From: Carnegiea gigantea
Lineage: Eukaryota; Streptophyta; Magnoliopsida; Caryophyllales; Cactaceae
Reading direction: 5' to 3'
DNA: 64,000 bases
Assembly (NCBI GenBank): GCA_029747015.1
Contig: JAKOGI010000540.1
Coordinates: forward strand, 416,501-480,500
Below the pieces are notes generated by a model that ran no database searches, was not told where the DNA came from, and saw nothing but the letters and a program-made list of their open reading frames with translations. Below are positions 11,614 to 23,897 of the stretch, one piece after another; position 1 is the first letter of the stretch, and each line of letters begins with the position of its first letter. A program made the position numbers and the translations under genes.

Positions 11614-12450
11614 CTGTAGTATGTGGTTTATATGTTGGTTTATTTAATTTATTTTGTTTGGTAAATTATAAATGTTGAAAATATAGATGTGAAATATGTC
11701 ATATTTGTTATTTAAATTATGAACTGTAATTATTTGGATAAGTGGCATAAATTATGTTAAGTATGTATATTTATAAAAATTATATAATTATTATAAAACG
11801 TTGAAATATATTGAGAACATTTGATGTGTTTTGTTTTGATAAATAATTTAAGTTTGTTAAATATGTTTAATTTTATGGGATTTGTTGTATATATTAAGTT
11901 TTACATAAATTTGTTATATATTATTGAATTTTGTGAAATTTAATTTTGTAGCGTGTAATTTATATGTTTATTTATTATTTTTTTTTGGGTAAATTATAGA
12001 TGTGAAAAATATGGATGTAATATGTTTACTTGTTATTTGATTTGTAAAGTATATTTATTTGGATAAATGGAATAAAATGTATATATTAGGTATGTATATT
12101 TATAAAAGTTATATAATTATTTTAAATGTTGAAATATGATAAGAATATTGAATGTATTTTGTTATAGTAAATGATTTAAGTTTGTTGAGTATGTTTATTA
12201 TTTTTGGATTTGTTGTATATATTAAACTTGTATATTAATTTGTTATGCATTGTTGGGTTTTGTAAAATTTAATTTTGTGGTGTATATATGTGATTTATGA
12301 AGTGTATATGTTGGATGTAAATATGTTTAGGTTTTTATTTGATTTATGAAGGTGTATTTATTTGACTAAGTGGAATAAAATATATTAAGTATATATATTT
12401 ATAAAAATTGTATAATTATTATAAAATGTTGAAATATGTTAAGAATTTTT
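11614..12450 (+). repeat. ~330-bp tandem repeat, 2.5 copies, inside the CACTA element
   Basis: Units begin near 11614, 11948 and 12277 (tgtaGYgtgt...tatatgtt). Each contains tatatttataaaa followed by ttatataattattwtaaa, then tgttgaaatat. The third is partial. It is very AT-rich and lies upstream of the first recognisable exon, so it is probably intron or leader sequence. Confidence 0.75.
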
Positions 12451-12714
12451 TTCTTAATAATAATTTGTTTATTTTTTTCTGCTTGTTTATTTCAAAGAAA
12501 TATGAAATAAATAATGTAATTTGTGTTTGATAAATAAAATAGTTACGTTAATAAGGTTACCTATAGTTATTTATGTGCATCAAAGTTGTGCTAATATTCA
12601 TAGACAAGTTGTGTTAGTTGTTAAAAGTTTCTTCGTTTGCTGTGGTTTTTCAATGACGATAATGTCAATGTTTGCACTGCTGTATTTTGTGTCTATTTTG
12701 TTCTTATTTGTTAG

Positions 12715-14444
12715 ATGTCTGGGGCAAATAGTAGACGTGCTCGAGGTCGAACCGTTAGGAGTGGTGCGGGTAGAGGAGCACCACAACCGACCCCACAGAA
12801 TGATCCAGCTGAAAACTATGAAACAAACACCTTTAGTAAAATGTTTGGAGGTTTTCTTGATCCAACTTAGCCGTTCGGAAATTATTTTGGTAGCATGAAT
12901 GAGCAACCATATGTGCAACCACCTTTTTTTTTGGCATGGGTATGTAAACACCTATCCAACCCAATAATCCATACATCGGTGGCACTCCAGCTACCCCATT
13001 AGTGTATCAATAATTTGGCACTATTAACCCATATTACAATAGTAATCAGATTGTTGGTCAGCCTAGAATGGCAAGCCACTCAGTCCACAATGAAGAGGTC
13101 CAAAATGAAAGGGCAGGAGGAGATAGACAAAATCCTACACCTGATAGTGAAGCTGCAAGCACAAATAATAAGATTTATTTGCAACCAGACGGGGATATGT
13201 AAGTTCATTAGAAATTTTCTCCATCGCTAATCATATTTTTTTATGCCTACAATAATTAATTTTAATAATTTTTTTTGTGCTTAGTTTTGTTCCATACCAG
13301 GGCATAGTTCAAAAAATTATGGAAAGTTTCGTGAGTAAGTACCCACGTCCTTGGACCACATGGAGGGAAGTTCCACAATCCCAATGAGACATATGGTTTA
13401 ATGAGTTCAAAGTTGAGTTTCTGTACAATTAATTTTAATGTCATTAAATTGTTCCATGTGTTTAATAATATCTTTGAACTTCGTTATAGAAATAAAATCG
13501 ACTTAAGGATATTCTTGGATATGCTAGTAAGTACAACAAAAAGCCAAAGTGGTTACCTCCTAGTGTTTGGAATGAGATGCTTAAGAATTGGACTGAGGAT
13601 GACAAGTTTAAGAATTTGAGTCAACAAACTAAAAAAGAATAGATTGAGTGATCCAGAAGGTCTTGGGCCTTCGTTACATACATGTGGCTCAATTCCGATT
13701 AGTGAAAAGAATAGACGCCTGGTAATTAATGAGTTTATTAATAATATTTCTTATATTCAATGTGTGTGTGTGTGTGTGTATACATATATATGAACATTTT
13801 ATTTTTTGTAGGCCAAAGCGTTAGGTAGGGAACCTACATATGAAGAACTGTTTAAGGACACTCACTGTAAGGCTAAGGATAAAGTATTCGTTGATAAGAA
13901 ATCTGCAGAAAAATATGTAAGTTTGACACATTTTATTTAGACATTATTTAATTCATATATTATAATTGCCGCCTTCGTATGTAATAGTTTTATTTTTCAC
14001 AACTTTTAGGATGAGCACCACAAGAAATAGGAGGAGTACACTCAAGCAACAACTCAAGAGGGCTCTCAATTGCCGCCTATGATCCTAGAAGAGTTTTGGC
14101 TTCAAGAAAATTTGGACAAAAAAGACCATGTGTACGGTTTTGGTATTGAGGGGGTCAAGTTGAAGAAATTAGCTACAATTACGACAGCACGCCACTCATT
14201 AGTTGAGCACTTTGATCCAAAAGAGCAAGCACAACTCCTCAGTCAGAGTATTATTAAGCAAGCAGAGACCATAAGTCAAATTGCCAAAAAACAAGGGAAG
14301 ACAGAGTGTATCATGAAAAAGGTTTTGAGATTTCTTAAGGGGCAAAGGGTAGGTTCTTCTAGTCAATCGAATTTAGACTCTCATGACGAGCATGGCTCCC
14401 AAAATGACAATACTTATCCCATGAATTTATCTGATTTGGATTAG
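12715..14444 (+). pseudogene. CACTA second-gene relic (Plant transposase Ptta/En/Spm family, Transposase_24-like)
   Basis: The exon chain can be followed. ATG at 12715 after a ttgttag acceptor opens a Gly/Arg-rich start (MSGANSRRARGRT). A Pro/Gln-rich part runs to about 13200. An exon near 13284 has VQKIMESFVSKYPRPW. The core from 13525 has KKPKWLPPSVWNEML and WTEDDKF. Next are HTCGSIPISEKNRR near 13680 and REPTYEELF near 13830. The last exon, 14020-14444, has VYGFGIEGVKL and a C-terminal coiled coil. The order and the WP..W/H..GS/YGFG motifs match the Ptta/En/Spm family. Breaks include TAG at about 12868, a frameshift near 12935, and stops at about 13017, 13386 and 14027. The last exon alone (14070-14444) is still open. 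Confidence 0.7.
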
Positions 14445-15002
14445 TTTAATCGATTTGTCTGTATGTCTGTAGATCAAGAATAACTGTGGATGCCATGAAT
14501 AATTTTCATTTGAGCACTTTTATTTTTTAGACAAAAAATTTCGTGTTTGGTGGATCATTTGTGGTGGTTTTTCTTATATATGATATAATCTTCAATTTAG
14601 CATGTTATTTTTCTTGATAGTTTTTTTTTGGGGTTTTTTTTGGATTAGTTTATTTTGTGGTGGTTTTCTTAATTTTTGTAATATGTGATTATTTAGAAAT
14701 TTTTTTTGCGATTTCTTTTGGGTTTTTTTTTTGGTGAAAAATTCAATTTGCATTGGAATTTCCGATGCAAATTGAATTTTTCCCACCAATTTTTGGCAGC
14801 CCTGCAAAGCTGTCCGATAGGACTTTCGACGGAAACTCGTGATGGAAATTCGATTAGAATCCGTCAGACACTAATCTCCGACGACCCAATTCCCAACGCC
14901 TTTTTTTCGATCGGAATTTCCGTCAGAGAGATGATTTTCCATCAGAATCTACCTGATTTTCCGTCGAAATTTCCACCACAAATTGAGTACGTTTTTGTAG
15001 TG

Positions 15003-15776
15003 AGGGTGAGGGTTTTGATTAAACTAATGGTAATAAAGGTTTCGATTCAAGAATCAAACCAAAGATGAGCTCTACCTCCAACACTAACTTAATAAGGGAT
15101 GAATTCTCAACTCCCAAAGTCATTAAACACCAAAGGAAAATCTCAAATCTATAGACGCTTCCCATTGGATTAAATCTTTAACAATCAAGGTGATTGTGAG
15201 ATTAGGGGCCAAAATTGAGATCCTTCAAAAAATACACACTTTTTACTCAATCTCTCTCCTAAAGGCATAGAGCCACCAAAGAGAAATTTTAAAAGAAGGA
15301 TTCTAAATCACCACTTTAAATTAGAGATAAAGATAAAGACATTTTTTGGAGAAAAGTTGGCCTTTTACCTTTCATTTCATTATCAACTCAAATTTGAGAA
15401 TGTATTGAGTGGAATGGGTTTATAAATATCCAAAATGAGGGCAATAGACTATTACATTAGTGTGGCAAATGGACTAATGAGAGTCTTATAAAATATCTTA
15501 AGAAATAATCAAGAATTCAAAGATAATGACAAATGTTATGGGCTATAATTTCGAGAATTTCTTCCCAATATTCTAGAATAGTTCTAAAGAGTTGTACTGA
15601 ACCAATGTGGGTGCCACTACTTGGAGCCTCTTCTTGGTAAGAGCAAATTCATTGCAAGTATAGAAATGGCAAGTATTATAGCTGCATTTTCGCCAAATTG
15701 CTCCAAAAAATTGAATTTTGCATAGATTTCATAAAATCTTGACCATATCTCTCTCTTACTCTCACTATCACTCACT

Positions 15777-15821
<45 letters not shown>

Positions 15822-16282
15822 AAATGGAATCCAATGCCAATTTTTAGTATATGAGGCCAAAATAGACATCTTATGAAAATAATTAAATAGAATTTTCATT
15901 AATTAGGCACCTTTAGGTAGGAACCAAACTTTATTAGAATTTAGCAAATTTACAGGTAAATCTGCACTAACATAATAGGGTTTTTGCCACTCTAAGTAAT
16001 TGAAATGAAAACATGCACAACAGATATCCACATATCCTAATAGTACACTCAAGCACCTTTCCAATTGTTAGGGGTCATCAATTTTCGAGCCCATTTGCTA
16101 GATAAAATATCATGATTAATCATATCTATGTGCTTAAAATTGGTAGCAAGTGACTTTTGGGTGGATGATACCATTTCTTTATCTTAGCACAAGGTTAAGG
16201 GAGTTTTGATATGTATCACACATAATCCCAACAAGCATAATTGTATAACCTTGACTATGTATCCTAAGGGTACCATAGTTTG
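15003..16282. other. Noncoding flank of the CACTA element
   Basis: No gene is seen. It probably continues the repeat interrupted by the CACTA insertion. Apart from the CT microsatellite at 15781-15818 I recognise no structure. Confidence 0.4.
15781..15818. repeat. (CT)n microsatellite
   Basis: Nineteen uninterrupted CT units, with looser CT-rich sequence before them. Confidence 0.95.
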
Positions 16283-17153
16283 CGATGTAGATCAGACCTC
16301 AACCTCAAAAGTTAAATCAAGATCAACAAAAGAGAAAAACTACATTTGTGTTATCGGGGATTTTGCATGGGAAAAGACAAAAATCAAGGAGGTATATGCA
16401 TTCTAAAGGCAAACCACCGCACTAGCTAATGTAGAACCATTTAACCTCATAAAAGCCTAGCCACTAGAGATTAAGATAGATATGAAGATAAGAGATTTCT
16501 AGTAAGAGAAACAAGCTAAAAGCTTTATCTCAATTTCCTTCATCATTCATCAAAGCTCTCTCAACTTTACAAAAGGTACCCTACTCTTCAAGCTTTGTAA
16601 CAACCAATTAAATTATATTAGAAACAACTAATGAAATTCTAGCTAGTTTTATAATTAAAACAAAGAAAAAAGGGAGACCACTAGTTAAATTGCAAGGTTG
16701 AAAATTTTCTACATATGCACTTGCTTGGTGGCATCCTCCATATCTCAAGTGGAGAAATATGATGGTTATCTTCAAGAGTATATTGTAAGAGGTGTTTGAT
16801 AACTATCACAAAAGATTAACTCTGAATCACCCATCTGATTGTCAAATTATGCTTTCTATTAAAACCATGTAAGTTCAGACCTACATTGACCCTTCCTCGA
16901 TTTTTGCCTCATACCTTGAGGTTGACTTGGAATATAAAGGTGTCAGATAGCTTGTTGGAAAATAGATATTTGGGACTATCCAACCATAGTTAAAACACTA
17001 ATTTTAAAGATTAATTGCTCATCCAAAGAGCAGCTCGAAATTAGCATACGAAATTAAAAAAATGTGATGCTTATACTAAAATCTTTCTTTAATGTAATTC
17101 ACCACTAACAATTGAACAATGAAAAATTAAGAGGGTGATTTGGGATTGTTGCA
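16283..17153 (-). repeat. 3' LTR of the LARD-like element
   Basis: It aligns with 18477-19384. Shared blocks include gtagatSagacct, aggcaaaccaYc and aattcacca. Its limits are inferred from that alignment and from the ...gca end. Confidence 0.65.
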
Positions 17154-18476
17154 TAGTAGGAAGCTCTCCTTCTTCAAAAGGATTTGCCCTCAAAGCCTTA
17201 TTACCACTTGCATCATTGCCAAAAATATTATCCAAGTAAGATTAAGGTACCTATTGGATCCCACCAACCGCATAGTGCTAAGGATTCAAATGTTCCTAAA
17301 GATTTTAGGGGCCATCTAAGTTTGAAATTCCTACCTACAAGCCCCAATAATCATAAGCTTGTTAAAAACCAAAATGGACTCATCAACATTCAATTCATAA
17401 TTGGGTACCTCTTCATGCCCAAGCTTGGATTGTTGTGACAGCATTCCTGGGTGGTATGATTAAAATGTTTAGTGAGATTTTCTCTTCCAAGGGTAGAACC
17501 TCCACATCCTCAATTTGCTGAACTTAAACTTTGGCCTCCATAGTCTCATTATTTGGGGACTGAAGTTGAATTTCCATGGTGTCTTCAATGTGATGAGTTG
17601 TTAAGGTAGACTTTAGAATGATAGTTTTGAGAGAGCTCTCATCCATAACCAAGTTTCTTCTTCCCTTGTTTCATTAAAACTGAAAATAGGCTTATTCTCA
17701 ATTGTTTTCAACTAGCTCCACTTTACCTAGGGAGACCTATGATCCTCTATTCTCCTTCATCGGGTATGCACATGATCACTTGTTCCTAACTTGGCTCTTG
17801 CTCCATCAAGATCTCCTCAGTACCTTTCTTTCTAAGTATAGGGCAGTGAGCACAACCCTTATGAGGGTACTTCTTATTAATGTACCTTTTGAGTTTGCTC
17901 CAACTTTTGATATAGTAGATCTACCCTCTTGGTCATAAGATGTAGGTATTAAGAAAGGGAATAAAATTTTAGCTTGAGGATAGCTTCCTTAAAGCTCCCT
18001 TCATTCAAAAACCCATTTTCCTCTAGAGATTCTTCCTAGGTGTGAAATCATTCCAAGTAAAGAGAAAAGAGAAGTGGCATAGGCGTACTGGAGATGGCAG
18101 GAGCAAACTAAGTAGGAAAAATGGGTGATACGATCATGCTCATTGGCACAAGTGAACCATGCCACATTCTACAATGAAGACTAGTTGCCTCTAGAGGCGG
18201 CACGAGCATGCCAAGCAGCATGGGTGATCGTGCCAAATCACCAGAATGGTTTTAGCGATTTATGTGAAGGATTATGAGAAACTAAGGAAGGTGTCGGGGG
18301 TGGAAGTATGTTTAGGCTGTTTTTAAGGTTTTTTTGTGGACTAACAAAAGAATATTAAAGGAAGAAACTCAAAAATAGGATATGGGAAAGTAACATGGAA
18401 GAAAGAAACAAATCAAAGATAGAGTTCGAAAATTTAAAGCTTACTTATATGGGAATCTTTTTACTCTGATACCAGT

Positions 18477-19384
18477 TGAAGTAGATGAGACCTTAACTTC
18501 AGGAGTGAGATCAAGATCAATAAAATAGGATAAGTTAGATTTGTATTTTTTGGGATTTTTTTTGGGAGAAGAGAAAGAAATCAAGGGGACATGTTCATGC
18601 TAAAGGCAAACCATCACATGAGCTAACTTAGCACCACTTACTCTCATAAAGGCTTAGCCACCAAAGATAAAGATAAATCTAAGACTCTAATCACTGATCT
18701 TAAGGCAAGAGATAAAGAAAATAGAATTATAGCAAGAGAAACAAGCCAGAAGCTTCATTTCCATTTCATTCATCATTCATTAAAGATCTCTTAATTTCAC
18801 CAAGGATTAAGCCATTATATAAAAGGGTTCCTCCTATTTAAGTTTTCTAATAACCAATAGAACTAGAAAGAAATGAATGAATAAAATTTTAGATGGTTGT
18901 ACAATTAAAACAAAGAGCAAGGAGGACCACTAGTTAAATTGCTAGGCTTATATTTTCTCTATGTGTACTTACTTGGTGGCATCCTCTACCATCCTAAGGG
19001 AATTTGGTGGTTATCTTTAAGGGGGAATCCTCTAGAGGTATGCTAATTACTCATTAAAGAATCCTAAATCTCCCATTTGATTTTCTAATTAAGCTCTTCA
19101 ATAAAGCCGTGCAAATCCAGACTTGTGTTGACCCTTGCTCCTTTTTTGCCTCATTACTTATAATCTGGAGGCTTTCGATAGCTTGTTGGAAAATAGACAT
19201 CTAGCACTACATATATGAAACAATAATTTTGAATCTTATTTGCTTATCTAAAGAGATACTCAAAATGAACCTATGAAACTGAAAATATGTGATGACTTGT
19301 ACTAGAAACTTTACTTAACATAATTCACCAACAAAAAGTGAACTATAAAAAAATAAGCTTAGGAATATGATTTGGGACACTTGC
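18477..19384 (-). repeat. 5' LTR of the LARD-like element
   Basis: It begins tgaagtagatgagacc on the + strand, next to the PBS at 18464-18474 (ctctgatacca, complement of tggtatcagag). Confidence 0.65.
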
Positions 19385-19424
19385 TGTGCATCAATTTGAG
19401 GTTTACATAATGAAAAAGCTCCTT

Positions 19425-19835
19425 GAGTGTTAGAAGGATATTGTGATGCTGATTGGGTTACTGACTATGACATAGACTCTACCAGTGGTTATGTAATCAA
19501 ACTAACTACAGTGAAATTCCTTGGAAATCTGCTAAACAAACTTATATTGCTCACTCGACATTGGAACCTAAATTTGTTGCTCTTTATTTGGAAGAACAAT
19601 AAATAGAATGGTTGAGGGATCTATGCACAAGTTTTCCTTTGTGCAAAAGCCAACTCTTATCTTCACATTGTAATTCTTAAATGGCTATAGCAATAACTAA
19701 AAAGAACTCCTATGATGGAAAGGGAATACACATTTGAGTTAGACATGATAGAAATCTTATTAGAAATGATATTGTAGCTCTAGAATTTGTAGGATTGGAG
19801 AGGAATCTTGCAACCTCTCAAGACATCTAAAAGGA
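19425..19835 (+). pseudogene. Copia RNase H relic
   Basis: Translation gives pieces of the Copia RNase H domain in order: EGYCDADWVTDYDIDSTSGY (19437-19496), then, after a frame change, STLEPKFVALYLEEQ and IEWLRDL. Next come KKNSYDGKGIHI and VRHDRNLIRNDIVALEFV, the usual C-terminal end. Several stops and frameshifts break it. Only the last part of pol remains. The LARD-like element lies directly upstream and may have split it. Confidence 0.7.
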
Positions 19836-20412
19836 TGTAGTTAAAACCCATTACGTAATAGTTAGCTTTGATAGATGCCTTTCAAATTTTAGTTGAACAA
19901 AGTCACAGTTAAGTTAAGAATAAATGCAGTTTTACCCATCCTAGAGTAGCATCAATGAATCCTTTGATCTAAAACTCAAGATAATGGGTGATAGGGAGTT
20001 TCAATTTAGCTCTTAATGAATTCATAGCCCTAGAAGGAGGGTGGCATAGGATAACATACATGATGAATTGACATACTTTGTTATGAAGGTGAGATTGCCC
20101 TGTATAACTGTATTTGAGTTGTATAGAGACTCCTTAGAGCATCAATGAGCATCCAATAAAATATGTGCACAACCTATGAAGCACCGATTAAATTAGTTCA
20201 TAGGAAATACTAAGAAAAGAAAGTATTGAGTATAGGAGTAACAGATAATGCAACCTCCAATTAGGTTCAAGATCAAGATGTCCTGGGCAGATGTGTATTA
20301 ATATCATGAATACCTTGTGACTGATTCAAGTTGACAAGACATCAACACTTATGAACATTCCTCTATGGGAAAAATTACTTTACAAAATTCTTTTCTTAAA
20401 ATTAAAATTATG

Positions 20413-21000
20413 TGGGGATTGGTGGAGTAATTTAAATTTTTTGATGAAAGTTTGGTTTTACAAGGGAGAGAAAACGAGTCCCACATGAACATTAGAGTGG
20501 GAAAGGGGGATGTTTATATACCACATTCTCTCTCTTATCTTTTAACAAAGTTTAGACGCAAAGAGTGCATGGTCTAGGACACATACAAACACATTGCTCG
20601 GTTTGGCTCAAGCGAGGACTTAAGACATAGCACCGTGTGGTGAATCAAAGAATACATTTTGATTAACATTGATCCGACTTTCATGATTACGAAACAACTT
20701 TAGTAAATCATTTTTAATTGATAGTTGCCTTCATTAGCAAAGATTTTATAGTTGTTCTTTTTTAGTCTTTGATAGATTTCTGACTCCTTGATTTTTGGCT
20801 CCTACTGTTTGAGTACAATTCTATGCATCATAAAAGGCTAGAGTGGTTTTAGATACAAATAAACACTCTCATTTTCTTCCTCTAAAAGTTTCTCACATAA
20901 TTTATTCCTATGGCTAGTGATTTTCTACCATTTCTCTATCAAGTGCATTGAAAAGAGTGGTTTCGGGTAGCCTGAGTATCAACAGTCCACATTATACTTT
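20413..21000 (+). repeat. Probable 3' LTR of the decayed Copia element
   Basis: gtggggattggtgga looks like a PPT plus LTR start. gagtcccacat follows, then a TATA-like tttatatacc near 20512 and CT-rich tccacattctctctc sequence. This is the usual U3/R layout of small Copia LTRs and lies about 600 bp past the RNase H relic. Its 3' limit is not seen. Confidence 0.4.
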
Positions 21001-21560
21001 GCATTAATGGCATGAATGCATTATAGGTCAGCAGTTATTGTGGTTACGTCATATCAGATTCAATCCAACATATGAAGTATTTTTCATTGTTCTTCGTGTT
21101 ATATAAACCTACTTTGTTCTAGTAGTAACCATCGTTTTATAGATGACCATCATTCTCCTAGCCACCTCTATTAGGCATTGTTTGTTTCCTTTTAGTGATG
21201 TGGGATTATTAAGCAATTGAGGGCAATCACCTAAATCTTTTCTTTCCTTCTATGATCCAATTTTTTCTTATCATTAATCGGATCTTACATGCAAGAGCAT
21301 TTTTGTAATCATTTAAGTGTTTTAAGTTTGATTTTTGAGTCGAAACAGGGCTTTCATTATTCATTCGAGATCATATGTTGCCAAAGTAGCAACACTAGGG
21401 GGGAAGTCCTCATAAAAGCATTGTTCTATCCCATCAAACAGAGTCAATCTACCTACAAAGTGTGCCACAGTATTCCTAACCATACGAATATGACTCCATA
21501 ATAGGGGCTCAAAATAAGAAGCAAAGTGCCTTATGTCTCTAGAATTAAATGACAATGTGG
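21001..21560. other. Noncoding stretch between repeats
   Basis: No gene or recognisable repeat. Only short chance ORFs occur here. Confidence 0.4.
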
Positions 21561-23032
21561 TAGTGTTTGATTGGAAGGAAAATAATTTTCCCAGAAAATC
21601 ATTTTCTGTGGAGATTTTTGTTTGAATAAAGGTTTTCATATTACATTTTCTGTTGCTTGGTATACGATAAATCAGTTTCCGTGGAAAAAAAAAAAAAGTC
21701 CACTGAATTGTTTAAATGGCAAAAAATATCAACAGAATGGTTATAGCAAAGATAAATGTTGACCAATAAAGGAATTTTAAACTTAAAATTTATATTTGAG
21801 TTTTTTAATACTTTCTCTCGGATTATCAAATTTCTATCTATACTGTGGAAATCGTTTTAGTAAAGAAAAATATCAATTACATTGTTTAAGTGGCAAAAAA
21901 TATCGATTGAATTGGTGTAGCAGAGAAAAATATTGACCAAATGAAGGAATATCATGCTCAAAATCTAGATTTGAGCCTATTTTAATCTTTCCTATTCTAT
22001 GATCAAATTTCGATCCAAACTGCTGAAATTGTTCTAGTGGTGAAAAATATTAATTGTGTTTTTTAAAACTCCATTTGCTCCCTAGAAAATTTGATAGAAA
22101 GAAAAGTTGAAGAAAAAAGTAAGGAGAAAGTGAGTTTTTCTTTTATTTGGATTGAGGAAAAAAAAAAAGAATTTGGATGAGAAATTTGAATGTTGATGAA
22201 TTACTTGAGTCATGTTGATATCATTTAAGCAGTGCGAGGTTGAATGAGGTAAGATTTTTGCAAATTTTTTGCGAACTTTTCTCACAATTTTGTAAGAAAA
22301 ATTTTATCACTTGTTTCTAACAATCTTTCTATCTAATTTTCCTGTAAATTTTTTCTTTATGATTTTCTTTAAATCAAACACAAGAAAAAAAGTTACTTCC
22401 CCAAAATTTTTTCTTTTCACCAAACTTTTTAAGGTCTAAACGGAGCATAAGTGGTGAAAAATATTGATTGAATTGTCGTTGTAGAAAAAAATATTGACCC
22501 AATCAAAGAATATCCAGCTCAAAATATGAGTTTGAGCTTATGTTGATATTTTCTATATGATGATTAAATTTCGATTCAAGCCATTGAAATTATTTTAATA
22601 GCAAGTCAACTGAATTATTTTAGTGGCAAAAAATATCGATTAAATTGTCATAGCAGGTATAAATGTCGACCAAAAGAAAGACATTTGAACTCAAAATTTA
22701 GATTTGAGTTTCGATTTCCACAGAAAATTATTTTATGGGAAAATTATTTTCCTTCCAACCAAACACTACCTTAATCTTTCTTATAGGGTAGTCAAGTTTG
22801 GATCTAAACTGTTGAAATTAAATTTTACACCTAAATTTCAACTGACTATATCGTCAAAGAGTTGAAGAAAGAAAATTAACTTCATATCTTTTCAAAAAAG
22901 GAAATAATTTCCCTCCATTGTGGGAAACATTATTTTTCTTAGAAAATAGTTTTACATCCTTTATTGTGTCAGACAACAGAAAATTTAAAAATTATTTTGT
23001 GGGAAAATCAGTTTTTCCCCAACCAAACTCTA
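21561..23032. mobile_element. TIR-type repeat with ~177-bp tandem units (copy A)
   Basis: The ends are inverted: tagtgtttgattggaaggaa on the left, and on the right the reverse complement gagtttggttggggaaaaac. Inside, a unit keyed on gatcaaatttcgatccaaac recurs at 21827, 22004 and 22565, and a diverged one at 22793. The first two are 177 bp apart. The next spacing is also exactly 177 once the nested MITE and one TSD copy (384 bp) are removed. An extra ~51 bp before the last unit carries an inverted copy of the left terminus (22710-22770). The same element, in the other orientation, is at 55409-60852. No coding capacity. Superfamily uncertain. Confidence 0.65.
22067..22447. mobile_element. Tourist-like (PIF/Harbinger-type) MITE nested in copy A
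   Basis: Terminal repeats aactccatttgctccctaga and, at the right end, tctaaacggagca (reverse complement tgctccgtttaga) are flanked by a 3-bp duplication taa (22064-22066 and 22448-22450). The same family occurs at 29081-29441. Size, TIR style (ggctcc.tttgg) and the TAA duplication fit Tourist-like MITEs. Confidence 0.75.
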
Positions 23033-23855
23033 TCTAAAATTACAATTTAATAAAACTACTGTAGTAGTGATTATTCTTTCCAACTTATTATAAGTAACTT
23101 AATTATTGCTGATCAATGCTAATGAATGTTGATGAGTGCTAATGAGCATAATCAAGGCTGAAATTGTGAATAGAAAATATGAGTAAATATTGATGAATGC
23201 TAATTACTATTAATAAGTGATAATCAATACTAACTATTAATGATAAGTATTTATAATAAGTGAAAATAATATATCCTAGATAATTTCGGAGCTGTACTAC
23301 AATTTATAAACCCAAGAAGCATATTTTTATGTATCACTTAACTTAGTCAACTGACCGGATTTACCAAGCAACTTTCTGTAAAGGATACTAATCACTTGCA
23401 GGAACTGCCGCGGCCCACGGAGCAGCAGTGAATTTCTTCTCGTGAAAGTGAAAACAAAACGAAAAAGGAAAATTCTAAGAAATTGACAAGATAGTTTCCG
23501 TCTTTGCTGTCACCGTACAATTAACGGTAGAGATGAGACTGGCATCAATCAATCGACGGCGCAGACAGTGACCGCGTTAGAGTCAGTGGCCATCAACAAA
23601 AACAACAAGAAGAAGGGCAAATTCCCCCACATCAGCCCAACCAACACACACTCCTCCCACCTTCCTTATTACTCACATAAATCTCTCTCTATCATCAGCA
23701 ACTCAACCCCAGCCTCCACAACCCCCCCCCGGGCCACCTCTAACCCTTCCTCTCTCTCTCTCTCTTTCTCCCTCTCTCTCTCCTCTCTCCTACCAAATCT
23801 AAACTACAATCCTCTTTTCCTGGGTTCCAATTTTAGAGAGAGAAGGGATAAATCT

Positions 23856-23896
<41 letters not shown>
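23033..23896 (+). promoter_or_regulatory. Upstream and 5' leader region of the RBP45/47-type gene
   Basis: Promoter and 5' UTR of the gene starting at 23897. GC content rises from about 23400. From 23740 the sequence is strongly CT-rich ((CT)n at 23750-23787), and a (GA)n tract at 23859-23893 ends three bases before the start codon. Such CT/GA tracts are common in plant 5' UTRs and can bind GAGA-binding BPC proteins (established for the motif, not shown here). I see no convincing TATA box, so the transcription start is unknown, probably 23650-23740. Confidence 0.5.
23859..23893. repeat. (GA)n microsatellite abutting the start codon
   Basis: About 17 GA units immediately upstream of gagATG at 23897. 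Being in the 5' UTR, its length can vary without changing the protein. Confidence 0.95.

Positions 23897-23897
<1 letters not shown>

Larger units (their letters stand above)
10952..15002 (+). mobile_element. CACTA (En/Spm-type) DNA transposon, nonautonomous
   Basis: The left end is CACTACAATAATGGAGCC and the right end reads, in reverse complement, CACTACAAAAACGTACTC. These are the family's conserved termini. Subterminal regions (10990-11190 and 14810-14980) are packed with tccgacgga/tccgtcgg-type motifs in both orientations, as expected for transposase-binding repeats. Inside are a three-fold tandem repeat and a decayed Ptta/En/Spm-type gene. No TNP2-type transposase is present. Flanking triplets (tga and agg) do not match, so the 3-bp target duplication has decayed or a terminus has shifted. 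Confidence 0.88.
16283..19384 (-). mobile_element. Noncoding LTR element (LARD-like), degenerate
   Basis: Two diverged direct repeats, about 16283-17153 and 18477-19384, flank a 1.3-kb interior. Immediately left of the right repeat, the - strand reads tggtatcagagtaaaa, a primer-binding site for initiator tRNA-Met. The element therefore runs right to left, with its 5' LTR on the right. A purine-rich tract (gaagaaggagagctt on the - strand, about 17157-17171) precedes the left LTR as the PPT. The interior has no ORF with recognisable gag or pol. LTR divergence is high, with many indels, so it is old. I found no matching 5-bp target duplication. Confidence 0.7.

Noticed and set aside
10949..15005. 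3-bp target duplication of the CACTA element
   Set aside because: Flanking triplets tga and agg do not match, so I do not claim it.
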